Below, piece after piece: positions 45,527-56,281 of a DNA stretch of 64,000 nucleotides. The position numbers were made by a program, and so were the translations under genes. The notes under the pieces are model-generated. The model saw only the letters and a program-made list of their open reading frames with translations. It was not told the DNA's origin and did not search any database. The stretch is taken from positions 54,291,925-54,355,924 of the forward strand of contig OZ038500.1 of assembly GCA_964036315.1 (NCBI GenBank), written 5' to 3'. Within the stretch, counting starts at the first letter, position 1. Each line of letters opens with the position of its first letter. Origin of the DNA: Acanthosepion esculentum. Lineage: Eukaryota; Mollusca; Cephalopoda; Sepiida; Sepiidae.

Positions 45527-45530
<4 letters not shown>
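42630..45530 (-). mobile_element. Penelope-like element with 0.2-kb inverted ends
   Basis: Arms 42630-42845 and 45325-45530 are inverted copies (AAGTGAACATAGAAGTCAAC, CGAGTGCTGTTATTTTTCT, TTTCACCGGAAGTCGTTTAT). The right arm lacks an 18-bp segment present in the left. Minus coding remnant: RT thumb (NEVDFLDVTFNL, KPLYIHTSSNHPPSIIKQIP, RRLSDNSSNESIF; 45310-45020), then IIWFNPPYSKNVKTNV and the GIY-YIG linker with NCRIKNECPLKGNCLQNNI and IYQATI (45010-44690), STMLSKYIWEIK, SKTCKLCMEEKI (to 44450). After the inserted mariner comes KRSELISKCRHENKFLLR (43478-43420). RT plus GIY-YIG defines Penelope elements, and inverted terminal repeats are known for them. It is truncated inside RT, with stops. 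Confidence 0.85.
43480..44437 (-). mobile_element. Plant-type (DD39D-like) mariner, internally deleted, inside the Penelope ORF
   Basis: 958 bp with TA on both sides. Ends CTCCCTCCGTTTCGAAATAG and, inverted, ATCCCTCTGTTCCGAAATAG. The CTCCCTCCGT start is that of plant Stowaway/mariner elements. The minus strand encodes an N-terminal KHELTNNERSAVLQALLERS with HGAIKQVADEL (44190-44070) fused by deletion to CQPPNSPDLNVLDLGYF (about 44025) and a C-terminal GNNYKLRHM-like domain ending near 43704. The region with the first two catalytic Asp residues is lost. It interrupts the Penelope ORF between SKL and KRSELISKC. Confidence 0.85.
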
Positions 45531-45569
<39 letters not shown>

Positions 45570-45601
45570 TGTGTGTGTATATATATGCATATATATATAA
45601 A

Positions 45602-45663
<62 letters not shown>

Positions 45664-45763
45664 CAAACATTGAATAATATAGACATATTATGTCTATTAT
45701 AATAATCCGTTCTAGTTCTCTAATCAATTAAAATTAATTTCATCAAGGAAAGTGCCATAGTTT

Positions 45764-45812
45764 TTTCCTACCCAAGTACTTTCGATCTCCTCCAAGAGCA
45801 TTCTTAGGGGTG
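45764..45812 (-). ncRNA. Degenerate hammerhead-like motif
   Basis: Minus strand CACCC then CTAAGAATGCTCTTGG, GATC, GAAA, GTAC, TT, GGG. The 3' half matches 57056-57097 exactly, but the CTGANGA core is destroyed. Confidence 0.35.
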
Positions 45813-46145
45813 AATTACAAAGACAAACTTATTGTAACTGATAAAATCTGCATTTCGTTGTGATGGTGATTTTTAACAGCATGCGTGAACATGTTATGAT
45901 TATTTCAAAATTTTTATTTTTCTGTTGTTGCTATGGAATTTTTCGAAAAACAATTTGAATGATATAACTTATAATTAAATAATTAATTATAATATTTTAG
46001 GCAACAATATTTAAATAAACAAGTCTTAACACAATTTTAAATCATCACCACGAGAACGCTAACATCATAACGGTCAGAATATACTCAGCACCTGAACATT
46101 GCAAAACCGCAGGAAACTCCGAGTCGTGCTATCGACGTTGGATGT

Positions 46146-46185
<40 letters not shown>

Positions 46186-46204
46186 ATGAATATGAGTAAA
46201 AGTT

Positions 46205-46293
46205 TGTTACTTAATTGATTGATGTTACCTTCAGCATCCCGGCTCCTGAGTTTCGTAGACGGACCTGTCCGTTCACTTTTCAGTGGTGATCAG

Positions 46294-46295
<2 letters not shown>
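46205..46295 (-). repeat. Dispersed repeat, pair with 48240-48320
   Basis: Minus-strand TCCGTCTACGAAACTC and GGTAACATCAATCA match plus-strand TTCGTCTACGAAACTCCGGA and ATAACATCAATCA at 48262-48312. Probably a terminal fragment of a Penelope-type element. Confidence 0.5.
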
Positions 46296-46336
<41 letters not shown>

Positions 46337-46457
46337 TTACAAAAAACTTGGTAATCCGTATGGGTAGTCCCAAGGAGGATGAAATCCTGAGAGCTCAATG
46401 TAAATTCAGAGCTAATAATTTAAAGAAAAACAGGCCACTTTAACGGTCCATTGTAAT

Positions 46458-46505
46458 AATTTATTTCACCATAGCCATTTAAAAGGACGCTGGATCATCA
46501 GACAT
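46458..46505 (-). ncRNA. Hammerhead-like motif, pair with 57690
   Basis: Minus strand: CTGATGA (46495-46501), stem II CCAGCGTCC/...GGCTATGG, GAAA (46464-46467), then TAAATTATTA. Flanks match 57690-57760 downstream (GTTAAAGTGGCCTGTTTTT). Stem II differs from its partner at a paired position while keeping the pair. Confidence 0.45.
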
Positions 46506-46548
46506 CATTTCCAAAAGGTGAAACGAAAAAAGAAATGAAAATTTACAC

Positions 46549-46591
<43 letters not shown>

Positions 46592-46935
46592 TATTCAGTA
46601 CTGGTGTTAATAAAATAGTGCTCGATGCAATATAACAGAGCTATAAACCATCTATTAATAAATATACATATTTTTTCCTCACCGGTCAGGCAAAAAAACA
46701 TATATAAGGGGGTGAAGAAATATAATAAACCCCAGTTATAATTTTAAATATAAAATCCTCAGGATACAAGGGCACTTAGCTTTAAATTTAATTTTTGTTG
46801 CGTCCTTTGTATCTTTGTGCTTACCACATTCAGCTATTTATTGTCTTGTTTTTATTTTTCTCCGTATTGTATCCCACATTGTAATAGAAGTCATTTTTAC
46901 ATCCCTTCTCCTAAGGAAACTACTACAAATTTGAC

Positions 46936-47045
46936 TTTTATGGAAGAAATTCCACCTGGTACATCATTATTCCAACCTCCCCTTAATAAAAAGTGTAGTT
47001 GGAATAAGGATGATCCAGGTGGATTTTTTTCCCATAAAAAATAAT
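46936..47045. repeat. Hairpin element, about 38-bp arms
   Basis: TATGGAAGAAATTCCACCTG and ATTATTCCAAC are complemented by GTTGGAATAAGGATGATCCA and CAGGTGGATT...CCATA. The overlapping 75-codon frame is a by-product. Confidence 0.8.
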
Positions 47046-48020
47046 CCAACCGGTTCGTTTTATATTTGAAAGTGAAAAGTAACTGCTTTCGGAAGTTCTA
47101 TGATAAAAATATTTCAACACATTCGGATGTTAATTAACTATTAATATAATGATGTTAATTAACTATTTAGTTTTTTTTTTTTAATGTAAAGCACCAAATG
47201 ACTTTACATAATATCCCCTTCATAAAATTCGCGCCTTGTCTTTATTTTATTCTCCGTACACTGCTGTTATTATTCAGTTACTTGCTTTCCAACGACGCTA
47301 TTTAGTCCTCGGGGAAACCTTGGGTAAGTGTAAAAAACACGTTAGCATTTACGGTGTTAATTATAGCATTTATTTTACGATTTCTTTATCAGGGGTTAGG
47401 GTATGGTGTATGGAAGAATTTTTATTTTATAGAACCATAATTTCATTAATACTCCCCCAAAACGGGTGCAAACAAAAATCATCAAATCTTTGATAAGATT
47501 TGACAATTTTTTCCGTTTTAATCCTGTTGACGCGAGTAAGTGAAGATCTTAACAAGTCTAATAATTCAGTTGAACTGTAGACTTCTAATTGAAGAGATAG
47601 AAAGAAAATGATAAGGTATTTGTAAAAATCACATAGCAAAGTATACTCGGCTATAAGGTGTGTTAAAAGCGACAAAAAAAAAATCAACAATCATTAAAAA
47701 AACATATTAGCCATTCTTTCTGATACTTTCAGCGTCATTTGCTGTATTTAAAATGAATCAACGAAAAAATGCAGAGGGTCGAAATGCAGGGAATTTAGTT
47801 CTTTGATATTTTGACTTAGATAAAAAGTTGCATGGGATAAACGGCAGATGCGCATTTCGTATAACGACGAATTTTTCTCCAAGACAAGACAAATTATTCG
47901 AGTACGACTTTTATTTAAATATCCGGTGAATTCTCCGTATCAAACCGTGGTGTAAGGAACGTAGCAATTCTTTAAAATCTGACTTATCAAACCCAACAGT
48001 ATCACTATTTATCCGTTAAT
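47046..48020. other. AT-rich DNA, nothing recognised
   Basis: No assigned ORF, repeat or RNA. Includes a short frame at 47690-47427 without domain. Confidence 0.45.
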
Positions 48021-48024
48021 TACG

Positions 48025-48026
<2 letters not shown>

Positions 48027-48059
<33 letters not shown>

Positions 48060-48139
48060 TGTATGTGCGTGTGTGTAGATCAACACTTCATGGTGACTGT
48101 CAGTTTCACACTTCAACGCGATCTTCATTCATATGCAGT

Positions 48140-48184
<45 letters not shown>

Positions 48185-48335
48185 CAATTTGTGTATTCTT
48201 TATGAATTATATATATATAAAATTGCTGAAACCTCCCGGAGTGGATGAACAGTTACAAAAGGGTTCGTCTACGAAACTCCGGAGTTGAGATTCTGAATAT
48301 AACATCAATCAGCTGGATGTCAAATTATATATTTG

Positions 48336-48387
<52 letters not shown>

Positions 48388-48465
48388 TATCTATCTCAGA
48401 CAAAGTCTACATTGTATATATGTAATGCTATATATTTGTTTACCTATCTATCTTATAGAAAGTCC

Positions 48466-48510
<45 letters not shown>
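48027..48510. repeat. (CA)n and (TA)n arrays with Penelope-type fragments
   Basis: (CA)n 48027-48057; (CA)n(TA)n 48145-48183; (TA)n 48348-48384 and 48469-48509. Between them, ATCAACACTTCATGGTGACT and GTCAGTTTCACAC (48077-48112) match, in reverse, 33890-33950. Confidence 0.8.
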
Positions 48511-48512
<2 letters not shown>

Positions 48513-49425
48513 CGTTATTGTATTTGTCTGCACGCTAAGTGTCCCTAGTTGCTGACTCCACATGCTGTGGTAGAGATAAAAATCTAACCAAGTCTTGATT
48601 TTCAGTAAGGGTTTAACAATTTCTTTGCAATTTTTTTTAAAAAGCCGTCTTGCTTGGTGCATAAAAAAAGATCACTGTGTTTTTATCTGTTCTAGAGGCG
48701 GAACGCAACAACTCATACTCGAATTGAATGTTCTTTTTAGTTTCTTGTTTTACGTTTGTTTAACTCTTGAAAATTTCTGTTGAATTGGTCCGAAACTGAA
48801 TTTTGAAAAAAATCGTCTTATAGATTTCGAGTAAAGTGAGAGTTGTCTGCTCTTAGCTTGCCGTTTTATGGTTTCTCAGCTTTCTTCAGTTGAGCCTGTC
48901 ATATAAAATTTTCAACATTTTGAAATGTACACTTGGAAAATATTCTATAGAAATGTATATTTAAAGCATTTTTTAACTCTCAATATTATTATCTTCCTTT
49001 TTATAAATTTTCCCTACAAATGTTAATGAAAAATATAATTTAAAATCGTTGTTTAAGATTTTTAAATCAACTGGGCCCATGTTTGACATTTTATTATATT
49101 CAGAGACTGTTAATTTTTGCAGGATTTCTGTAAATAATGATCCTAATCTTATTAAATATAACCAAGAAAAGGTATAATTTATAAACATATTCAGATCATT
49201 TTTAATTCTTAAAATTTCTGTTCATTTAGTTTGAATAGTTATTTTTTTTTACTTTGAAAATAAATAGGCAAAGTTTAACATACGTAGCCGCAAAAAAGGT
49301 GTGTCAAAAAGGACATTTTTTCTCTTGATACTGTTATTACTGTATATTCTTTCGGCAATGATTATTAATCTAAAGACCTATATTTAGAATTTTAATAAAA
49401 TCCAAATATATAAATCCGAATTCAT
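48511..49425. other. AT-rich DNA, nothing recognised
   Basis: No domain-bearing ORF and no repeat identified. Confidence 0.45.
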
Positions 49426-49429
49426 GCGT

Positions 49430-49865
49430 TCTCTTTTTTTTTCTTCTCAAGAATTGACAACAAAAGAATTATACACTGTTTTATTAATTGTTTATTGTAC
49501 ACATTTATAAAGAATATGTGGACCAACTACAATGCAATATTTATCACTTACCATGCAATAAAGAAATAACTATGAAAATATTATTTTATTCATAAACTTA
49601 TAAAAATGTCTGCGAACAACAGAATGAGAAAATTTAAATAATCATTAACGACGACTAACTAATTATAAATTTCGAAAAAAATGCATGTTCTGGGAAGTTC
49701 ATTCATTTGCTCTCGCCACATAAATTCACTAAAATAGTTTGCGAGAATCTGGATTTATGCATTGTTTTCTCGAGAAATGGCAACAAAAATGTTAAACACT
49801 ATTACAAGAAGTATGCTTAATACTTTTGTTATCAATTCTCAAGGAAAAAAGAAAAGGAATAAGTC
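49430..49865. mobile_element. Possible fold-back element
   Basis: CTTCTCAAGAATTGACAACA at about 49443 is complemented by TGTTATCAATTCTCAAG at 49827-49843, with further matching flanks. About 430 bp in all, non-coding. Confidence 0.5.
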
Positions 49866-50244
49866 TAGTTTCACATGTTTAAGTTTTATTAAAATTATAA
49901 AAATAGTTTTCTAAAAAAAATTAAAAAAAACAATTGCCAAGGGAGTGTACAGTAATAACGTCGTCAACAGAAAAAAAATTTCCTTTTCACACATTGTTTT
50001 TTTTTTTTTAATTATTTTGCGGGCACGTATGTTAAACTTTACCAAAACACTGAATCTACATTTTTTTTGTAACATTTTCAAAGCCATTTTCTGATGAAAG
50101 AAAAAAAAATTAAAAATCACTTTTGATTTCTAAAGTTAAAAAGTTATTGAAAATTAAAAATTACTGATCCATACGATCGACACCATATAATAGTAGACAA
50201 AACCTGTATAATATATATTGTAATTTTTATTGAATGTTTGTACA

Positions 50245-50280
50245 TGTTTCGAGAGTTCTGTTATCCTTCATCAGTCAAGG
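50245..50280 (-). ncRNA. Hammerhead-like core
   Basis: Minus strand: CTGATGA (50268-50274), 17-nt weak stem region, CTC, GAAA (50247-50250), CATGTAC. Shares CTC-GAAACATGTAC with 53338-53375. Probably a Penelope terminal motif. Confidence 0.35.
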
Positions 50281-50573
50281 ATTTACATTGATTTCATTTC
50301 TAATTTCAAATACGGCAGTACAATATAGATCTGTAACAGACAATGATTCCTGTTATGTTCGCGACGCATGTAAATTAAATGCGCTGTGAAATTAGTTATA
50401 TCAGTGAGACGTCTCGTTATTTTCCATTGAACATTTGGGTTGTACAAAAAAATCGCAATTTACAAACATTTGTCAAATAATGATCAGAGAACGCATCTTC
50501 TTTATTGAAATTTCTAGAATACGCCGGTCGATAGACGTAATAACCACTATTTAATAAATAAAAATAAAGCGTC

Positions 50574-51109
50574 TGTAGTGGACCATGCGGTGTGTGAATG
50601 TGGAAAGAGAAGATGAGTTATCTCTAGGTTAAGGCTTCCGCTCGCCGGTCCAGCTACATAAGAATGTTGGACTATAATGGAGTCCAAAGAAGGCAAAAGA
50701 AAACGAACGAGACCGATATACATGTATGCGAACAAATATATATTAATAACAAATAGATTCATACACGAATTACAAATACATTGAAGACATGAATAAAATG
50801 TTACAGTGTTGTATGGAAAGTTGTGTGAGTGTTGGGTGTCCGTACGAACGCGTAAGCGTGTTCCCAGAATATGGGAAACGCTGCTTGTGTGAGAGGATCA
50901 CATAGTGGTGTAAGTGAAAAGGAGAAAGTTTTTTTTACCTCGCCTCACGCGCGAGGTTGCGGCCCCAGGAGAGGCAGTTAGTCGCACGTGTGCGAAGCCG
51001 TGGAAAGAGAAAGAGGCGAAAGGTCAGCCAGTATTTATACTCCCGGGAGAGAGAGAGAGAGAGACCCCTGTTGAAGGGTTAAGGAAATGAGGAGGAGCTA
51101 ACTGCGACA
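50574..51109 (-). mobile_element. Solo LTR, 536 bp
   Basis: In minus orientation it starts TGTCGCAGTTAGC and ends CCACTACA, a TG...CA structure, flanked by CGTC at 50570-50573 and 51110-51113. A TATA box GAGTATAAATACTGG lies on the minus strand near 51045-51030, downstream of a GA-rich tract. The interval has more CpG than its surroundings (ACGCGCGAGG near 50948). No coding capacity. Four-base duplications suit Ty3/Gypsy-type integration. Confidence 0.7.
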
Positions 51110-51474
51110 CGTCTATTTCAAATACGAAGTATCCACTATAATAACGTTAGAAGTAATAAAAATGTCGGATTTTAAGTAAATCCATTATTTTTTTTTTTAG
51201 AAATAACGATCATTGTAATTTTGATTGTTTCTCTATGATCTGCAGGTCGGACACATCATACAAATTAGCGGACACACTATGCAAATTGGGTATTAAAAAT
51301 GATTCCAGATTGCTAAAAGGAAAACTTACTTAAATAAACAAGTTAAATCCTATATGACAATCTTACAGATATAAAAATAATTTTGCTAAAATATGATAAT
51401 CTTTAGTTGCGTTAATTTTGACTCTTTTTTCTCTTTTTTTTCTTCTCTAAGAATTTTGAGTTATTTAATTTTCT

Positions 51475-51830
51475 TAATCATTTCAACCCAAGTAAGGCAA
51501 TATCATTTCAACCCAAGTAAAGCCACTAAGACGCAAAGGATTACTAAGTGTGAGAGAATATAAGAAAAAAAAAAAACATTATTAAGGGGAGAGGAAAATA
51601 AAAAAAGAGGAATCAAGAAGATAACGATTAACATTGCATTTATATTTTTGTAAATCAAACTTGACTAGAAAGCAAGAAACTGGCAGAGAGTTCTACAAAC
51701 GAGGACTGTGAGGGAAGAAACTGTTAGCATAGAACTTACGGTTACATCTAACCATTTCAATTGTAAAATGATGAGACCTTGCCGCCAATCTAGTACGGCG
51801 CTTAAATTCATAAAGTCTAGGTACCAAGGA
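51475..51830 (-). mobile_element. CR1/L2-type LINE 3' end, interrupted
   Basis: Minus 3' end with TTTCAACCCAAGTAAGGCAA (duplicated at 51480 and 51507), GTTACATCTAACCATTTCAA and decayed RT C-terminus, homologous to 27565-27900. It continues at 52850 after about 1 kb of foreign sequence. Confidence 0.75.
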
Positions 51831-52849
51831 GGAAAGAAATATTTATTTCGAAAAGTACAAAAGTGTGGCACAAGACCAAAGGGGGGGATAGTGGGAGGCT
51901 TGTTTTCAATCTGTATTATCTTAAACGTAGCTATTACTGATCCAAACATACCACAGTATAAAAAGGAAAGTGATACTTGTATGTATAATGATACAGAATG
52001 TGGCACAAGACCAAAAGGAGGAATAAGGAAAAGGACGGTCTTGTTCTGTCTTAACATTAAACTTAGCCCAGCCACAAACACTGACCCAAACACACCACAA
52101 TATTTCTAATATCAAAACAACGCATTCTTACTTACCTTTCTGACGACATCCACCATAATACCGCATTGTCTCTATGAAAGTCCTAACTAATCCCCATATA
52201 TACAATTCATTGTCTGTGAGGGGGGAGGGGAATAAAATAACAATTTAAAAATCTAAACCCCAATGAGTATTTACAGAAATGAACAAACACTCTATATACA
52301 AGAAACTAAACAAAATAGTGTTAGTAATAACCCCCCCCCCCACACACACACACAATCCTTAACTGTGACAGAAACATCAGTTCACTGGACGAAATCAATG
52401 CGGGACTTTAATAGTACAGTGTAACCCGGATATAAGAGAGTTGTAAGGACCGGAGAAGAAGTCTCTTATATCCGGGTTTGGTCTATTATATATACATTAA
52501 CAGAGGCTCTAATTTGGGATCAGAGAAAATATATCTTATATCCGGGTTTCTCTTATATCAGGGTCTCTTATATCCCGATTACACTGTATCATCCCAACCA
52601 CTTACTCATTCAAACACAACAACAAATACGAAAATCACGCCCGAAACGAAAGGTGCCCCGCGTCCACCAGAGAACTGATACCACTGACCATCTAATGAGG
52701 GGTGGGATGGGGAATTAAACCAAAGAAAACAGGGGACAGAAATAAAAAGGGGCCAATGAGCATACCCCCCCCCCACACACACACCTAGCTAAGTCAACTG
52801 GAATGAAGAAACTAACAAACAACCCTAAACTAACTTAATTTCGTGCGAG
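51831..52849. other. Foreign insert within a LINE
   Basis: Contains two diverged copies of a ~130-bp unit (TGTGGCACAAGACCAAA at 51867 and 51999; TGATCCAAACATACCACA / TGACCCAAACACACCACA), C-runs with CA tracts at 52330-52355 and 52765-52785, and the TA-flanked MITE at 52417. GTGGCACAAGACC resembles the complement of a SINE body motif at 35780. Confidence 0.5.
52417..52586. mobile_element. Intact MITE, TA-flanked
   Basis: 170 bp. Inverted ends begin CAGTGTAACC, with TA at 52415-52416 and 52587-52588. Four copies of the ATATAAGAGA/TCTCTTATAT motif inside make a multi-hairpin. Same family as 662-799. Confidence 0.85.
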
Positions 52850-53260
52850 GTATAAAGAGAAAAGTTCATCAGAACAATTACCAGGAAAGTATTTATAGAA
52901 AAGACACAGGGAAGCTACGTTACGGCGGTGGGAAAGGGACTGAATCCGGGATGCCAGGTCAGGATCAATAACATTGCAGATCCTTCTTTGTATTTTTATG
53001 CAGAATCTCTAAATCAATAGCAGAAGCATCCGATATGACAGCAATATTCAATGTATTGGCAAATGGTAGACTTATAAATGTGTAAGATAGATTCTGTCGA
53101 GAAAAATTGTCTAGCACAACACAGTGAACCAACATTCTTAGCATCAGACCTAGCAATTGATATCAATATAATTTTTCCATTTCATGTCAGCAGAAAACGT
53201 CAGCTTGAGTAGTCTCAAGGAGTCCCTCTCCTGGAGGTTAGCATCAGCCATATAAGAATT
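52850..53260 (-). mobile_element. CR1/L2-type LINE, continuation
   Basis: The minus strand reads MLVHCVVLDNFSRQNLSYTF and ISDASAIDLEILHK (53156-52965), homologous to 3553-3831 and 27042-27200. Ends near TTAGCATCAGCCAT at 53240. Confidence 0.75.
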
Positions 53261-53337
53261 TTCAATTATTGGCCGTTACAAGTCTGTATTGAACCGTGGA
53301 ATTTGAACTTAAAAATGGAATCAATGTAAATCTTTGG

Positions 53338-53375
53338 CTGATGAAGGGAATAGAAGTCTCGAAACATGTACTAAA
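53338..53375 (+). ncRNA. Hammerhead-like core
   Basis: CTGATGA (53338-53344), A, GGGA-ATAGAAGT-CTC stem II, GAAA (53361-53364), CATGTAC. Stem I is not evident. Confidence 0.35.
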
Positions 53376-53840
53376 ATTAAATAAATCAAACCTATCATGC
53401 AGTTTTTGTCTTCATTTATTGAAAATATCTGCATAGACTTTTCAATTTGAAGTATCAATTTATTTTTGCTAATGTCCTTGTTAAACACGCAGAGCATTTT
53501 TTGCTAATAATTTAAAGTCTTGAAACATATTTAAGTGGAAAACTTTGAGATTCAAATATATTTACGTGCCTCATGGAAATTATTTATTTTAATTTATTTA
53601 TTTTTTTTTTTTACAATTTTACTTTTTCTGCAAATGCAAATTTTGATCCTTATCTTGTTAAAATTTCTCATTGAGTTTTTTTCTACTTTCTCTTTTGGAC
53701 ACGCATTTGACTCTCTGCCTATAACATCCTGTTTCTCGCCTTTAATTTTACGCTTCTAGTAGCCACCAGTACTCTCAAACATTGAAGTAGAAGTGGCTCT
53801 CTTTGATGGCAGAACTGGTTTTTATGAATTCAAATCTAAA

Positions 53841-53844
<4 letters not shown>

Positions 53845-53898
<54 letters not shown>
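53845..53898. repeat. (TA)n array
   Basis: Uninterrupted TA dinucleotides. It directly borders the palindrome at 53903-54200. Similar arrays in this area: 54227-54288, 54464-54519, 54887-54930. Confidence 0.95.
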
Positions 53899-53902
<4 letters not shown>

Positions 53903-53903
<1 letters not shown>

Positions 53904-54222
53904 TTTCATTAAAAACGACTGACAAGGTGCTTTTATTTATTTTTTTATACAATTTCTCATGCAATCTAATAATGTTTTTCTTTTCGGATGATGAATTATA
54001 TAAAAATTCTAACAGTTAAAATATAATCCTTGAAAATGGCTAAATGTATAGCCGAAAGCGCTCGGATAAAAAGAATATTCGGACAGTTTTTATATAATTT
54101 ATCATCCGAAAAGAAAAACATTATTAGATCGCATAAGAAATTGTATAAAAAACTAAATAAAAGCACCTTGTCAGTCGTTTTTAATGAAATGTGCATGAAA
54201 GGATTGCTGCGTAAATACACAA

Positions 54223-54225
<3 letters not shown>
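53903..54225 (+). pseudogene. Penelope-like element 5' fragment with inverted copy
   Basis: The plus frame from 54030 encodes GQFLYNLSSEKKNIIRSHKK and VVFNEMCMKGLLRKYTN. It aligns with the fragment at 61700-61855 ([28 protein letters not shown]) and resembles the region before RT in Penelope elements (C-L-K-x-x-L-L-P-x-Y-T). Bases 53905-53998 are an inverted copy of 54090-54195. The frame ends in a (TA)n array. Confidence 0.55.
54027..54066 (+). ncRNA. Decayed hammerhead-like motif at a Penelope 5' end
   Basis: Stem I TCC/GGA, core TTGAAAA instead of CTGANGA, a spacer T, stem II GGCT/AGCC, GAAA, GCGC, TC. The architecture and the GAAA-GCGC part match 61639-61678, but stem II is a different, still complementary, sequence. 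Confidence 0.4.
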
Positions 54226-54288
<63 letters not shown>

Positions 54289-54292
<4 letters not shown>

Positions 54293-54446
54293 GTTATTTT
54301 AGTGGGCACACGTGTTTTAGTAGCTATCTCGGTTTTTCTCTTTTCTTAAACTGTGAAATTTAGGCCGGTTGTTATTAATTTCACTCTTTAATAAAATAAA
54401 AGCAGGGATAGCAACCCAAACACGTGTACCCACTAAAATAACGTTA
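54289..54446. mobile_element. MITE with about 40-bp inverted ends, flanked by (TA)n
   Basis: AACGTTATTTTAGTGGGCAC / AACGTTATTTTAGTGGGTAC, then ACGTGTTT and GCTATC at both ends. 158 bp in all. (TA)n arrays lie on both sides. Half a copy is at 40318-40378. Confidence 0.8.
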
Positions 54447-54458
54447 TAATATAATATA

Positions 54459-54525
<67 letters not shown>

Positions 54526-54950
54526 GAATAATATGTTTTACAAAAAAAACCTTTAAATTAAAAATATGAAGAAGTATTTCTGGAAGATAACGCTTTTAAG
54601 GCGAGCGCTCTTTGTAATTAAAGTGCTCAAAATTCAAAGATTGAGCATTAATACAACAAATGAAATTAAGCTTTCACTTATTTGTTTTGACTTTGAATTT
54701 CATGATTTTCTCTTTTATTCCTGTTTTATAATTATCTTTCTTTTTTCCAGTATTTTCTTTATTTTTTTAATTTTTTTCTTTGTTTCTTTCTTTGTTTGTT
54801 TGTTTCTTTTTTTCTTTCTTTCTTTTATTTTATTTCTAAATTTCAGAGTAGGGACATAAAGCGAACGTTTAATTTTATTTGTTACAATATATATATATAT
54901 ATATATGTATGTGTATATATATATATATATGAGAGAGAGAGAGGGGAGGG

Positions 54951-55865
54951 TGTTCCAATAACTTGTACCGATTCTAAATGTGAATTAAGCGTCTAATGAT
55001 TTTTTTCTTTTTCTTTCAGATTTAACAACTTAAGTCTGGCAATTTCAACCATGGAAAGATTAACAATCAAACAACGTGTTAAAGTTATCGAAGCCTATTA
55101 CGAAAATGGACGTTCAAATTTATAAATATACGGCCCAATGATTCCGCTAGCAAAAAATGCACACCAAACAGTAACCTTTTGTGGAGGCATTGGTTTTTTT
55201 TTTTAACAATCTTCCTTGGATTTTCATCAGCCCAAATTTGATAATTCTGCTTATTAACGAATCCACCAAAATGAAAATGGGCTTCATCACTAAAGAGGAT
55301 TTTTTTGAGAAAATTCTTCATGGGCTTGTCTTTGCTCATGCACCCATTTGACGCTCCAAATGGTCAGCAGGTTTCATTTATTGTGTCAATTGAATCTTGT
55401 AAGCGTGTAGAGATAAAACCTTTTGTCAAAATTCGATGCAACGTTGTGGAGAAGTTCACTTCCTGCGCGCAATGACGAATAGAGGTGCCTGGATTTTCGG
55501 CCGCATTCTCCTGCACTACAGCAATGTTTTCCAGCTGAACGGCGTAGACGAGCACGCAATGCATTTACACATCTGCTGCCGACCCAGTTTGTTTGAAATT
55601 ACGAACACAACTTTTCCAATTGCACTCTCGGTTGGTCGATTAGGTTGACCAAAAAAATCGCGAAAAAAGTGCGCGAAATGCATTTCTGTTTGAACGTCCA
55701 TTTTCGTAATAGGCTTCGATAACTTTAACACGTTGTTTGATTGTTAATCTTTCCATGGTTGAAATTGCCAAAGACTTAAGTTGTTAAATCTGAAAGGAAA
55801 AGAAAAAAAATTATTAGAAGCTTAAACTTAATTCATATTTAAAATCGGTCCAACTTATTAGAACA
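54951..55865 (-). mobile_element. IS630/Tc1/mariner-like element rearranged as a fold-back
   Basis: Minus transposase from ATG at 55756: [35 protein letters not shown], frameshift, then a partly open C-terminal piece with [20 protein letters not shown] (first catalytic Asp; about 55305-55245). It stops before the second and third catalytic residues. Bases 54951-55118 are an inverted copy of the element's own first ~170 bp, including the same start codon and 22 codons. The ends read TGTTCCAATAACTTG / TGTTCTAATAAGTTG. A T-rich CTTTCAG just before the ATG could be a splice acceptor. Confidence 0.75.
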
Positions 55866-55866
55866 C

Positions 55867-55869
<3 letters not shown>

Positions 55870-55935
<66 letters not shown>

Positions 55936-56235
55936 CGCGAATCATTCATACGAAAAGCAGATAATGAAGTTAATGATATGGCAAGAATAACTCTCGCAAA
56001 CAATTTTTAATAATAAAATACATTAATCTCGAATCCGTTAATGAATGGTATGATCCTTGTTTATAAATTCCGGTTTTATCAGGTCTTTTTTTAAAAACCG
56101 GAATTTATAAACAAGGATCATAGCATTCATTAACGGATTCGAGGTTAATGCATTTTATTATTAAAAATTGTTTGCGAGAGTTATTCTTGCCATATCATTA
56201 ACTTCATTATCTGCTTTTCGTATGAATGATTCGCG

Positions 56236-56281
<46 letters not shown>

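Larger units (their letters stand above)
45531..46590. repeat. (TA)n, (GT)n and (GA)n arrays
   Basis: TA-rich arrays at 45531-45560 and 45613-45660 with GT segments; (TA)n(GA)n 46145-46186; (TA)n 46294-46334; (TA)n 46554-46588. Confidence 0.95.

Noticed and set aside
46817..47044. 75-codon ORF
   Set aside because: Its second half is one arm-loop-arm hairpin, so the peptide is a by-product.
54566..54859. 97-codon ORF with hydrophobic C-terminus
   Set aside because: The hydrophobic part comes from TTTC/TTTG repeats; no homology recognised.
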